64,000 nucleotides of DNA from Mycobacterium kansasii ATCC 12478 (GTDB lineage Bacteria; Actinomycetota; Actinomycetes; Mycobacteriales; Mycobacteriaceae): contig NC_022663.1 in assembly GCF_000157895.3 (NCBI RefSeq), positions 2,170,001-2,234,000 of the forward strand, read 5' to 3'. The translations under genes and the position numbers were made by a program. The notes beneath the pieces were generated by a model that saw only the letters and a program-made list of their open reading frames with translations, had not been told where the DNA came from and ran no database searches. Below are positions 34,135 through 42,413 of the stretch, piece after piece (the stretch's first letter is position 1; every line of letters starts with the position of its first letter).

Positions 34135-35171
34135 CGGTCTCCTTCATCGGGCTCCGCGCACCGCCCGCCTTCTTGGCGGTATATGGGCGATACCACGGTC
34201 CGGTACTGCAGGTCGGAGACGCGAAGGCTCAGCTCGCAGAGGTAGTACGGAATCCAGGCACCGTAGGAGCCCAGCCGCACCAGCTTGCGGTAGTTGTTGG
34301 GCAGCTTCGCCAACGAAACGTCGATCTTGTCCTTGTCCTGGTCAAGCAGCGGCGCCAGCCGGTTGAGCTGATCCACCGTGCCGGCCAGCGGCGGCCGGGC
34401 CCGGGTGAGCAGATCCGCGATCGACGCGGTTCCCTGGTCCAGGGCGTCGATCGCGGTGCCGATCGTATTCCGGTCGTCGGAAAACGCGCTGACGAGCCGC
34501 TGCAGCCGATCCAATGCGGTGGAGAACTTGTCGCCGTCCTTGTCCAGCGTGGCGACCACCGTGTTGAGGTTGTCGATCAATTGCTGGACGGTTTCGTTGT
34601 TGTCGGCCAACGTATTCGAGAACGATGACGTTTTCGACAGCAACGACTGCAGGGTGCCGCCCTCGCCCTGGAACACCTGTACCAGCGACGCCGTGAGCGC
34701 GTTGACGTCTTGCGGATTCAGGCCCTGGATAACCGGTTTCAGGCCACCCAGCAGCAGATCGAGGTCGAGCGCGGGCGCCGTCCGGTCGAGGGGGATCTCG
34801 CCCCCGGCAGGCAGCACCTTGGTGGACCCGGGACCGTCGACGAGTTCGAGATAGCGGTCACCGACCAGGTTGAGGTAGCGGACGACGGCCCGGGTGCCGG
34901 TGGTGAGCACGACGCTGCGATCGGCGTCGAACTTCACCCGCACCCTTTTGTCGGGCAGCAGCGTGACGCTGTTGACGGTGCCCACCCGGATGCCAGCCAC
35001 GCGTACCGTCTGTCCGGCCTTGAGTCGCGAGACATTGTTGAAGACAGCGGAATAACCATTCGTCGAACCGGTGCGGTACTGGCCGAAAATGAAGAACAAG
35101 AACACCGTGAGCACCGTCATGATCACGGCGAAGATGCCGAACTTGATGATCATCGGGCGTGAGCTGCTCAT
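34131..35171 (-). CDS. mceB: Mce family protein MceB
   Basis: Second Mce protein, 346 residues. Membrane anchor (IIKFGIFAVIMTVLTVFLFF), MCE domain at about 35-115 (VFNNVSRLKAGQTVRVAGIR, LNLVGDRYLELVDG), and a helical domain with repeated leucine-rich heptads (DNLNTVVATLDKDGDKFSTA). It ends in a short polar tail without the proline-rich extension. It overlaps mceA by ATGA. Confidence 0.92.
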   Translation of the reverse strand: MSSSRPMIIKFGIFAVIMTVLTVFLFFIFGQYRTGSTNGYSAVFNNVSRLKAGQTVRVAGIRVGTVNSVTLLPDKRVRVKFDADRSVVLTTGTRAVVRYLNLVGDRYLELVDGPGSTKVLPAGGEIPLDRTAPALDLDLLLGGLKPVIQGLNPQDVNALTASLVQVFQGEGGTLQSLLSKTSSFSNTLADNNETVQQLIDNLNTVVATLDKDGDKFSTALDRLQRLVSAFSDDRNTIGTAIDALDQGTASIADLLTRARPPLAGTVDQLNRLAPLLDQDKDKIDVSLAKLPNNYRKLVRLGSYGAWIPYYLCELSLRVSDLQYRTVVSPIYRQEGGRCAEPDEGDR

Positions 35172-36445
35172 CCGGGCTGCCCGATCTGCATCGTGTTGCG
35201 CGGCGGCCCGTCGAGTGGCCCGTACAACAGCTGTTTGAGGGCATCCGAATTCAGCAGCAGGTGCGGGTTTCCGTACTGCCAGGGGTTGGCGCCCACGTCG
35301 GCGACCACGAACGGCGGAGCCACGTCAAAGGGCACCACCGGAAGGTCCCAGCACTGCGGGCCACCGGTCGCGGCCACCTTCGGCAAGTTGACCGGGTAGC
35401 GATATCGTTCGGCCCCCCACTCGAAACCGACCAACACCAACACGCCGGGGGTGGGCAGCGGCGGCGCGTGCAGATTCACCAACGACCCGGCCAGACCGCA
35501 ATACAGCGCTTGGTGGTATTCGTTGGTCAAATTGGTGGTCGGCACCAGCAGATGCAGGACATCGGTGAGCGCTTGCCGGTTGCCGCCTATCACGTCGTTG
35601 CCCATATCGGCCAGACCGATCGAACTGATCAAGAAGGCGTCCAGGTTTCGTTGCTCGTCGACAATCGTCTTGCTGATCCGGATGGCGTTGTCGGCCGTGG
35701 TGACCAGGTCTTGCGAGGCGTCGGCATAGGCGTTGCTGACCGCGGGCAGCGTCTCGAGGTCGTGGCGAAGCGCGGGAAGGCTCGGGTCCTGGGTGGCCAG
35801 GAAGTGATCGAGATCAGAGAGCATCCGGCCGATCTCGTGGCCACGGCCGTTCACCGCCGACGCGATGGCGCCGAGGGTCTCGTTCAGTTTGGCGGGATCG
35901 ATGGAGTTCAGAAGCGAGGTGAGTTGCTGGAATACCGTGTTGATTTCGACGGTGACGTGCTGGCCTTCGAGCACGTCACCGGCGCGCAGCGGCTGCGACG
36001 ACGGATTATCGGGCGGCACCAGCTCGACGAATTTCGCGCCGAAGACGGTCGTCGACGCGATGTCGACAAGAACGTTGGACGGAATGAGATGTAGCTGCGA
36101 CGGTTGCATGGCCAGGTGCAGCACCGCTTTGCCGTCCGGCCGGGATTCGATCGAGGCGACCTTGCCCACCTCTACCCCGCGCATCTTCACCTTGGCGTCG
36201 GGGTTCATCACCAGGCCGGCTCGCGGCGAAACCACGGTCACCGGCACGCTGTCGGTGAAAGAGCCCTGGAACAAACCCACCGCGACGGCGGCGATACCGG
36301 CCACCACGACGACGGTTGCCAAACCCGCCAAGGGGCGGACGTAGGACCGCACGCCGAAGTGCCGGCCGGGTGATGCCGCGATAGGTCTTGCGGCGCTAGC
36401 GGTTTCCGAACGGTGAAGGGGGCCCGGCCCGAGGTTCTTCGTCAC
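35168..36445 (-). CDS. mceA: Mce family protein MceA
   Basis: First Mce protein, 425 residues from the GTG at 36445, 12 bp after the yrbEB stop and preceded by AGGGGA. After a 35-residue polar N terminus comes a membrane helix (GLATVVVVAGIAAVAVGLF). The MCE domain is at about 70-150 (SPRAGLVMNPDAKVKMRGVE, FGAKFVELVPP), followed by a helical domain. In M. tuberculosis the MceA paralogues define operon class; this one shares SPRAGLVM and the KVK-x-RG core with Mce4A and related types. I do not assign an operon number. Confidence 0.92.
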   Translation of the reverse strand: MTKNLGPGPLHRSETASAARPIAASPGRHFGVRSYVRPLAGLATVVVVAGIAAVAVGLFQGSFTDSVPVTVVSPRAGLVMNPDAKVKMRGVEVGKVASIESRPDGKAVLHLAMQPSQLHLIPSNVLVDIASTTVFGAKFVELVPPDNPSSQPLRAGDVLEGQHVTVEINTVFQQLTSLLNSIDPAKLNETLGAIASAVNGRGHEIGRMLSDLDHFLATQDPSLPALRHDLETLPAVSNAYADASQDLVTTADNAIRISKTIVDEQRNLDAFLISSIGLADMGNDVIGGNRQALTDVLHLLVPTTNLTNEYHQALYCGLAGSLVNLHAPPLPTPGVLVLVGFEWGAERYRYPVNLPKVAATGGPQCWDLPVVPFDVAPPFVVADVGANPWQYGNPHLLLNSDALKQLLYGPLDGPPRNTMQIGQPG

Positions 36446-36457
36446 TGTCGTTTTCCC

Positions 36458-37303
36458 CTAGCCCGACAAGTGGAAGTTGCCGTTGGAGCCGTAAATGGAC
36501 AGCGACACCAGCAATGTCACCGAGACGACCACGACCAGCGAGGTGCGCACCGCGTTACCGGTCGCAACCCCGACACCGGCCGGTCCGCCCGAGGCGAAAT
36601 AACCGAAATAGGTATGGATCAACAAGATGGTCAGTGCCATCAGCACCGCCTGCAGAAACGACCACAACAGGTCGATCGGATTCAGGAACGTCGTGAAGTA
36701 GTGCTGATAGAGGCCACCCGATTGGCCGAACAGGACCACGGTGACAAATTGGCTGGCGAGGAAGGACAGGATCACGGCGATGGAATACAGCGGGGTGATC
36801 GCGAGCATCCCGGCGACAATCCTGGTGCTGACCAGATATGAAATCGGGCGGATCGCCATCGATTCCAGCGCATCGATCTCTTCGTTGATCCGCATCGCGC
36901 CCAGCTGTGCGGTCACGCCCGCGCCGAAAGTGGCGGCCAGCCCGATTCCCGCCACCACGGGCGCCGAGATGCGAACATTGATGAAAGCGGCCAGGAATCC
37001 GGTCAACGCTTCGATGCCGATGTTGCCCAGCGAGCTGTAGCCCTGGACCGCCAGCGTGCCTCCCGCGGCCAGCGTCAAGAAGCCGACGATCACCAGGGTC
37101 CCGCCGATCATTGCCAAAGTTCCTGCACCCATGCTGATTTCGGCGACAAGACGAACGATTTCCCGCCGGTAGTGGGTGGCCGCGAACGGAGCGCCAGCCA
37201 GCGCCTTGCCGTAGAACAACGTGTGATCGCCGATGCGGCTCAACGTGCCGACCGGCTTCTGGAGTTGTCGCGTCAGTCGCGGATAGGCTGCTCGCAGTGT
37301 CAC
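36458..37303 (-). CDS. yrbEB: YrbE/MlaE-type permease, second copy (YrbEB)
   Basis: Integral-membrane permease of the Mce ABC importer, 281 residues with five to six helices. The MlaE signature is present: GAGVTAQLGAMRINEEIDALESM is the coupling-helix region (read as GAGVTAQLGAMR and NEEIDALESM), through which the MceG/Mkl ATPase should engage. The GTG start lies 27 bp after the yrbEA stop. It should pair with YrbEA to form the inner-membrane channel. The ATPase gene is not in the window, as usual for mycobacteria. Confidence 0.93.
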   Translation of the reverse strand: MTLRAAYPRLTRQLQKPVGTLSRIGDHTLFYGKALAGAPFAATHYRREIVRLVAEISMGAGTLAMIGGTLVIVGFLTLAAGGTLAVQGYSSLGNIGIEALTGFLAAFINVRISAPVVAGIGLAATFGAGVTAQLGAMRINEEIDALESMAIRPISYLVSTRIVAGMLAITPLYSIAVILSFLASQFVTVVLFGQSGGLYQHYFTTFLNPIDLLWSFLQAVLMALTILLIHTYFGYFASGGPAGVGVATGNAVRTSLVVVVSVTLLVSLSIYGSNGNFHLSG

Positions 37304-37330
37304 AGCGTGTCCCTAGGCCTCCCCTTGCGT

Positions 37331-38137
37331 TTATTTGGCTGACATGCGGATGCCGATAGCGGTGACAACCACGTTCACGACGAACAACGACATGAACGCG
37401 TACACCACGGTTTCGTTGACGGCGTTTCCGACGGCCTTGGCTCCCCCGCCGGATACCGTCAGCCCCCGGTAGCATGCGACCAGACCGGCGATCAGGCCGA
37501 AAAGCGCTGCCTTGACACAGGAAATGATCACCTCGGGCACCCCGGTCAACAAGGTGATGCCCGCGGCGAACGCGCCGGGGTTGACGTCTTGGACGAACAC
37601 CGAAAAGACATAGCCGCCCAAGATGCCGATGATGACGACGAGACTGTTCAACAACAGCGCGACCAAGCCCGAGGCCAGCATGCGGGGGGTCACCAGGCGC
37701 TGCACGGGGTTGATACCCAGTACCTCCATCGCGTCGATTTCCTCACGGATCGTTCGCGAACCAAGGTCTGCGCACATCGCCGTCGCGCCCGCGCCGGCGA
37801 CGATCAACACGGTCACCAGCGGACCGACTTGGGTGACCGCACCGAAAGCGGCCCCCGCACCGGACAAATCGGCCGCGCCCAGTTCCCGCAGCAGGATGTT
37901 GAGCGTGAAGCTGACCAGGACGGTGAATGGGATGGCCACCAGCAACGTCGGCGCCATCGAGACGCGCGCGACGAACCACGACTGCTCCAGGAACTCCCGC
38001 CACTGGAAGGGCCGCCGGAACACGAACTTGATGGCGTCCGCCGACATCGCGAATAGCCCCCCGACCGCCTGCATGGGTTTGGACCCACGCCCCAACGTGA
38101 TGCCCGGTGACCAGCGGTCCGCCCCCCTACCGGCCAT
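37331..38137 (-). CDS. yrbEA: YrbE/MlaE-type permease, first copy (YrbEA)
   Basis: First gene of the mce operon, about 268 residues. It has the permease domain with LRELGAADLSGAG, GAGATAMCADLGSRTIREEI and DAMEVLGINPVQRLV, the EQ-loop type coupling segment. It resembles YrbE4A closely (NPGAF, VNETVVYAF). I place the start at the ATG at 38137, after GGAGGGCC; a TTG at 38170 is an in-frame alternative. Hydrophobic helices indicate five or six membrane passes. Confidence 0.92.
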   Translation of the reverse strand: MAGRGADRWSPGITLGRGSKPMQAVGGLFAMSADAIKFVFRRPFQWREFLEQSWFVARVSMAPTLLVAIPFTVLVSFTLNILLRELGAADLSGAGAAFGAVTQVGPLVTVLIVAGAGATAMCADLGSRTIREEIDAMEVLGINPVQRLVTPRMLASGLVALLLNSLVVIIGILGGYVFSVFVQDVNPGAFAAGITLLTGVPEVIISCVKAALFGLIAGLVACYRGLTVSGGGAKAVGNAVNETVVYAFMSLFVVNVVVTAIGIRMSAK

Positions 38138-38472
38138 GGCCCCCCGGCCCTCCGGCGGCCATGTGACCAATGTGGCTGCGCGCCAAGATAACCCGGGCAG
38201 CGACGATCATCGGTTGCCCCCAGAGGGCATGGGTTCGCCGTGAAGAGCGGTTACCGCCCTCACGCCAGTCCTCCGTTCCGTCGCGTGAGTTGGCGCTTGC
38301 AAGCAATGCCGGCCCGACCCGGCCCCCACGTCTTGCAGCCTGTGGCGATTATGGCTCATGCCGCGCCCAGGTGTAACCGGAAACCGGTAACCGTGTCCGG
38401 CAAGGCCGATCGGCTGCGAGGGTTTCGACAACGGCGGCATTCGGCATTGCGGGCTCGGGTCTCATGCGGGTC
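38138..38472. other. Probable promoter region of the mce operon
   Basis: About 335 bp between the CoA-transferase stop and yrbEA, both minus strand. The only structure I see is an inverted repeat with 7-bp arms, CTCACGC at 38259-38265 and GCGTGAG at 38283-38289, with a 17-bp loop. No GAGAAT-type palindrome is present, so the mce operon may be controlled separately or from further upstream. Confidence 0.4.
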
Positions 38473-39678
38473 TCAGGTGACGGCGCCGGCCGTTTTGAGT
38501 TCGATGATGCGATCCCAGTCCAGGCCGAGTTCCAACAAGATCTCGTCGGTCTGCTCGGCGAATCCGGGTGCCGGCCCGGTATGGGGCGCGGTGACGTCGA
38601 ATTGCACCGGGTTGGCGACCAGCTCGAGTTGGCCAGCGCGCACCAGATACTCGTTCGCCCGGATCTGCGCGTCGTCGGCCGCTTGCAGGGTGTCCTGCAC
38701 CGGCGCCCACGGTCCCGCGAGCGTCGCAAAGCGTTCGCTCCATTCGGCAAGCGTGCGTGTTGCGATCACTTTGGTCAAGATCTCGACGGCATCCGCGGTA
38801 TTGGCGGAGATGGTCTCGACGGTCGCGAAGCGCGGATCGTCGGCCAATTCGGGCCGGTCGATGTGACGGCACACGTCGGCCCAGAACTTGGTGGGCTGCA
38901 TCATCACGAACGAGATGTAGCGGCCATCGGACGTCGGATACAGCCCCACCAGAGGGTTGTTGGGCGCGCCGTGCACACCGGGCGGCGGTGCTTGCATCCG
39001 CTGACCCAAATGCCGTGTCAAGGCCACGGTGTGGCCCAGCGACCAGAATCCGCTGCCCAGTAGCGACACGTCGACCACGGACGGTTCCCCGGTGCGCTCA
39101 CGCTTGAGCAACGCCGCCGCGATGCCGCCGGCGAGGTTGGTGCCGGAGATGGTGTCGCCATAGGCGGGCCCGGGCGGATTGATCATCCCCGCATAACCCA
39201 TCGGAGTGATGGTGGCAGCGGTTCCGGCCCGGCACCAGAAGGCGGTCATGTCGTAGCCGCCTTTGGTCGCTTCGTCGCCGCGCGGGCCGAGCGCGCTGCC
39301 GCGGGCGTAGATGATCGACGGGTTCACCGCCCGGATGTCGTCGACGTCGATGCCGAACTTCTGTCGTGCGTCGGGCAGGAAGCTGGTCAGGAATACGTCG
39401 GAGCGGCGGGCCAGCTCGTAGAGCACGTCTTTGCCCTCGGGCACCGACATGTCCAGGCCGATACTGCGTTTGCCGCGGTTGGCGTGCTCGATGTTGGGGT
39501 TGGGGTCGCCCTCCACCCGCAGCATGCCGGTCTGCCGCAGGCCGCGCTGCGGGTCGCCGGTCACCGCATGCTCGACTTTGACGACGTCGGCTCCCCATTC
39601 GGCGAGCACCGCGCCGGCCGACGGGACGAACCCGTACATGGCGACTTCCAGGATGCGGATGCCTTCGAGGGGGTTCAT
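38473..39678 (-). CDS. CaiB/BaiF-type (family III) CoA transferase
   Basis: A 401-residue family III CoA transferase that moves CoA between carboxylic acids. The N terminus has GIRILEVAMYGFVPSAGAVLAEWGADVVKVE (in pieces: ILEVA, AEWGADVVKVE). The catalytic aspartate is in GGYDMTAFW. The racemase histidine of Far (GHDINY) is tyrosine here, which supports transferase rather than racemase activity. The ATG overlaps the aldehyde dehydrogenase stop (ATGA), so an acid made by that enzyme may be its substrate. Confidence 0.87.
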   Translation of the reverse strand: MNPLEGIRILEVAMYGFVPSAGAVLAEWGADVVKVEHAVTGDPQRGLRQTGMLRVEGDPNPNIEHANRGKRSIGLDMSVPEGKDVLYELARRSDVFLTSFLPDARQKFGIDVDDIRAVNPSIIYARGSALGPRGDEATKGGYDMTAFWCRAGTAATITPMGYAGMINPPGPAYGDTISGTNLAGGIAAALLKRERTGEPSVVDVSLLGSGFWSLGHTVALTRHLGQRMQAPPPGVHGAPNNPLVGLYPTSDGRYISFVMMQPTKFWADVCRHIDRPELADDPRFATVETISANTADAVEILTKVIATRTLAEWSERFATLAGPWAPVQDTLQAADDAQIRANEYLVRAGQLELVANPVQFDVTAPHTGPAPGFAEQTDEILLELGLDWDRIIELKTAGAVT

Positions 39679-41210
39679 CCGCGGGCTCCCTGCGCGGGTC
39701 CGACCGGAACGGCAAAAGTCTTGCGTTCCAAGAACTCTTCCAGGCCGGCGACCCCCATCTCGCGGCCGACCCCGGACTGCTTGAAGCCGCCGAACGGGCT
39801 GTCCGCGCCGAAGTAGTTGCCGCCGTTGATGGAAAACGATCCGGTGCGGATCCGGCGGGCCACCGCCAACGCCCGATCCTGGTCGCGACTGAAGACCGCA
39901 CCGGCCAAGCCGTAGATCGAGTTGTTCGCGATCCGGACGGCGTGATCATCGTCGTCGAATCCGATCACGACGAGCACCGGACCGAACACCTCCTCCTGGG
40001 CTATCTCGCTGTCCGGGTCCACGTTGGTGAGCAGGGTAGGAGCATAGAAATAGCCGGGATCCAGTCGCTTGCCGCCGGTGACCAGCGTCGCCCCGGCCGC
40101 GACGGCCCGTTGCACCATGCCGTCGACCTTGTCCCGCTGGCGTTCGTTGATCAGCGGACCCATGTATGTTTTCGGCTCGGCCGGGTCGCCGTGCCGCACC
40201 TTGGCGAAGTTCTGCGCGATGAGTTCGACGATCTCGTCGTGGTGCTGTCGGGGCACTAATAGCCGCGACGTGAGTGCGCAGCCCTGGCCGGCGTGGGTGA
40301 CCATGCTGAACGCCGCGAACATCGCCGCGCCGGCGAAGTCGGCGTCGTCGAGCATGATCACCGCGGACTTGCCGCCCAACTCCAGGAACACCCGTTTGAC
40401 GGTCCCACTGGCCGCCGCCATGATCCGCCGGCCGACCGCCGTTGACCCGGTGAAGGTGACCACGTCGACGTCGGGACTGGTGGTCAACAGCTCTCCGACG
40501 GCGGCATCGGACGAACTCAGCACGTTGACGACCCCGGGCGGGATATCGGTGTAGTTGGCGATCACCTCACCGAGCGCCAGCGTGACCAGCGGGGTGTCCG
40601 GCGCGCCCTTGAGCACCACCGTGCAGCCGGCGGCCAGGGCCGGGGCCAGCTTGGCCAACGCGAGCTGGTTGGGATAGTTGTAGGCGATGATCGCCGCGAC
40701 CACCCCGGCGGCTTCCTTCTCCACCCAGCGGTGATGGCGCATCCCCCGCGATTCCTTGTCGCCGAGGTCTTCGGAGAACTGATAGCCGCGCAGCAGGTCG
40801 GCGTAATAGCGCACGATGCCGATCGGCTCGTCGAGCTGCGCTCCGTGGGTCAGGGCGCGGGTGGCGCCGACTTCGGCGATCGTGAGCTCCCGCAATTCCT
40901 CGGCGTGGTCGAGCAATGCCTGATGGAGTTGGTCGAGACAGCGCGTCCGCAACTCGACGTCGGTCGGCCAGGCGGTGGTGTCGAAGGCACGCCGGGCCGC
41001 CGCGACCGCCGCCCGGGCTTCCGCCGTCCCGGCATCGGGTGCGTACCCCAGGACTGTGCCCGTGGCGGGGTTGATGGAGGGAAATCTCGTATCGGTGGTG
41101 ACCAGCCGGCCGTCGATCAACAGTCGCCGGTCGACCGATGCGGGGGTGCCGGCTCGGCTGGCGGCTGTTCCCGCCTCCGCGATGGTTCCCGCCGTCTGCT
41201 GCGTCGGCAT
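39675..41210 (-). CDS. NAD(P)-dependent aldehyde dehydrogenase
   Basis: Aldehyde dehydrogenase superfamily enzyme of 511 residues oxidising an aldehyde to the acid. Rossmann motif FTGSTAVGRRI, the general-base glutamate in LELGGKSAV, the nucleophilic cysteine C311 in GQGCALTSR and EEVFGPVL are all present. The N-terminal about 25 residues are Ala/Thr-rich and outside the fold, so a later start is possible. It is first of an operon with the CoA transferase and lies 30 bp downstream of an operator-like palindrome. Confidence 0.9.
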   Translation of the reverse strand: MPTQQTAGTIAEAGTAASRAGTPASVDRRLLIDGRLVTTDTRFPSINPATGTVLGYAPDAGTAEARAAVAAARRAFDTTAWPTDVELRTRCLDQLHQALLDHAEELRELTIAEVGATRALTHGAQLDEPIGIVRYYADLLRGYQFSEDLGDKESRGMRHHRWVEKEAAGVVAAIIAYNYPNQLALAKLAPALAAGCTVVLKGAPDTPLVTLALGEVIANYTDIPPGVVNVLSSSDAAVGELLTTSPDVDVVTFTGSTAVGRRIMAAASGTVKRVFLELGGKSAVIMLDDADFAGAAMFAAFSMVTHAGQGCALTSRLLVPRQHHDEIVELIAQNFAKVRHGDPAEPKTYMGPLINERQRDKVDGMVQRAVAAGATLVTGGKRLDPGYFYAPTLLTNVDPDSEIAQEEVFGPVLVVIGFDDDDHAVRIANNSIYGLAGAVFSRDQDRALAVARRIRTGSFSINGGNYFGADSPFGGFKQSGVGREMGVAGLEEFLERKTFAVPVGPAQGARG

Positions 41211-41239
41211 TGCGGCCCCCTCGGTGTGCTGACGGTCAC

Positions 41240-41254
41240 GGTAATTTCATTCTC
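41240..41254. promoter_or_regulatory. Operator-like site GGTAAT-TTC-ATTCTC
   Basis: One perfect half-site (ATTCTC) and one 4/6 half-site in 6-3-6 spacing, 30 bp upstream of the aldehyde dehydrogenase start. Confidence 0.45.
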
Positions 41255-41415
41255 ATCCTTTGCGAATCTTACATTCGCCATTTGAGAGTTCAAGAACGCC
41301 CCGTCATCGGACCGACCTGCCGTGGTGCTAAGCAATCGCTCAGCGGCATCCCGATTACGGCGTTAGGCGCAGGCAGGACGCAGTTTCGGCACGGGCTTGC
41401 GGGTCGCTCCAGGGC

Positions 41416-41430
41416 GAGAGTAAGGTTCTC
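41416..41430. promoter_or_regulatory. Operator-like site GAGAGT-AAG-GTTCTC
   Basis: Each half matches GAGAAT/ATTCTC at 5 of 6 positions with the same 3-bp spacer. It lies 43 bp upstream of the SDR-ferredoxin-P450 operon. Confidence 0.55.
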
Positions 41431-41472
41431 ATAATTGTAAGGGAGATTCTTTATGATTGAGAGGTCGTGGGC

Positions 41473-42174
41473 ATGAAGACCGCCGTCGTCACCGGCGGCG
41501 CGTCGGGCATCGGGCTGGCGGTCGCCCATCGGCTGCGATCCGACGGTATCGATGTGGCCACCGTCGACCTCAAGCCCAGCGATGCCGAGCTCGCCTACAC
41601 CGCCGACGTGACGGACCGCCCGCAGGTCGATGCCGCCCTATCGGCGATCCGCGACCGACTGGGACCGGTCACGATCTTGGTCAACGCTGCGGGCCTGGAC
41701 GGGTTCAAGCGGTTCGCCAACATCACCTTCGAGGACTGGCAGCGGGTGATCGACGTCAACCTCAACGGCGTCTTCCACACCATTCAGGCGGTGCTGCCCG
41801 ACATGGTCGAGGCCGGGTGGGGACGGATCGTCAACATATCGTCGTCGAGCACACATTCCGGCACCCCCTACATGGCGCACTACGTCGCGGCCAAATCCGC
41901 GGTCAACGGCCTCACGAAAACACTGGCGCTCGAGTACGGGCCCAGCGGCATCACCGTCAACGCCATACCGCCCGGGTTCATCGATACTCCGATGCTGCGC
42001 AAGGCCGCGGAGCAAGGGTTTCTCGGCGACATCGAAGAGAACATCGCCCGCACTCCGGTGCGGCGGATGGGTAGGCCCGAAGACATCGCCGCGGCCTGCG
42101 CCTTTCTGGTGTCCGAGGAAGCCGGCTACATCACGGGCCAGATTCTGGGCGTCAACGGCGGCCGGAACACCTGA
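41473..42174 (+). CDS. Short-chain dehydrogenase/reductase (SDR)
   Basis: Classical SDR of 233 residues. Cofactor motif TGGASGIG (TG-x3-G-x-G), the NAAG-type motif in VNAAGLD, and the catalytic serine, tyrosine and lysine in SSSSTHSG and YVAAKSAVNG (Y-x3-K). The ATG at 41473 is favoured by the GAGAGG ribosome site 8 bp upstream; a GTG at 41467 is too close to it. It leads an operon with a P450 ferredoxin and a P450, so it may oxidise the alcohol that the P450 makes. Confidence 0.88.
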   Translation: MKTAVVTGGASGIGLAVAHRLRSDGIDVATVDLKPSDAELAYTADVTDRPQVDAALSAIRDRLGPVTILVNAAGLDGFKRFANITFEDWQRVIDVNLNGVFHTIQAVLPDMVEAGWGRIVNISSSSTHSGTPYMAHYVAAKSAVNGLTKTLALEYGPSGITVNAIPPGFIDTPMLRKAAEQGFLGDIEENIARTPVRRMGRPEDIAAACAFLVSEEAGYITGQILGVNGGRNT

Positions 42175-42192
42175 GCCGGGAAGGAAGGCGTC

Positions 42193-42390
42193 GTGAAGGT
42201 CTGGGTTGACCCCGAACGCTGTCAGGGCCACACCCTGTGCGCCATGATCGCCCCGGACTCCTTCCGGCTCAGCGACATCGACGGCACCTCGTCGGCGGTC
42301 AGCGAAGTGGTACCGGCCGACCAGCAGGACCGGGTGCGTGAAGCCGCGCAATCGTGCCCGGAGCAGGCCATCGTCATCACCGACGGGTAA
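42193..42390 (+). CDS. [3Fe-4S] ferredoxin, P450 redox partner
   Basis: A 65-residue ferredoxin with ligands C10, C16 and C55 (CQGHTLC and SCPEQA). Residue 13, where a fourth cysteine would stand in a [4Fe-4S] protein, is histidine. This C-x2-H-x2-C form is known in mycobacterial ferredoxins that serve P450s. It begins at the GTG at 42193 and lies 24 bp before the P450, which it presumably reduces. Confidence 0.9.
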   Translation: MKVWVDPERCQGHTLCAMIAPDSFRLSDIDGTSSAVSEVVPADQQDRVREAAQSCPEQAIVITDG

Positions 42391-42413
42391 GACGGGTAAA
42401 GGGAGACAGCGGG

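Noticed and set aside
38259..38289. Inverted repeat CTCACGC/GCGTGAG before the mce operon as a regulator site
   Set aside because: Short arms with a 17-bp loop occur by chance in GC-rich DNA; there is no second copy or known regulator to support it, so I mention it only in the gap entry.
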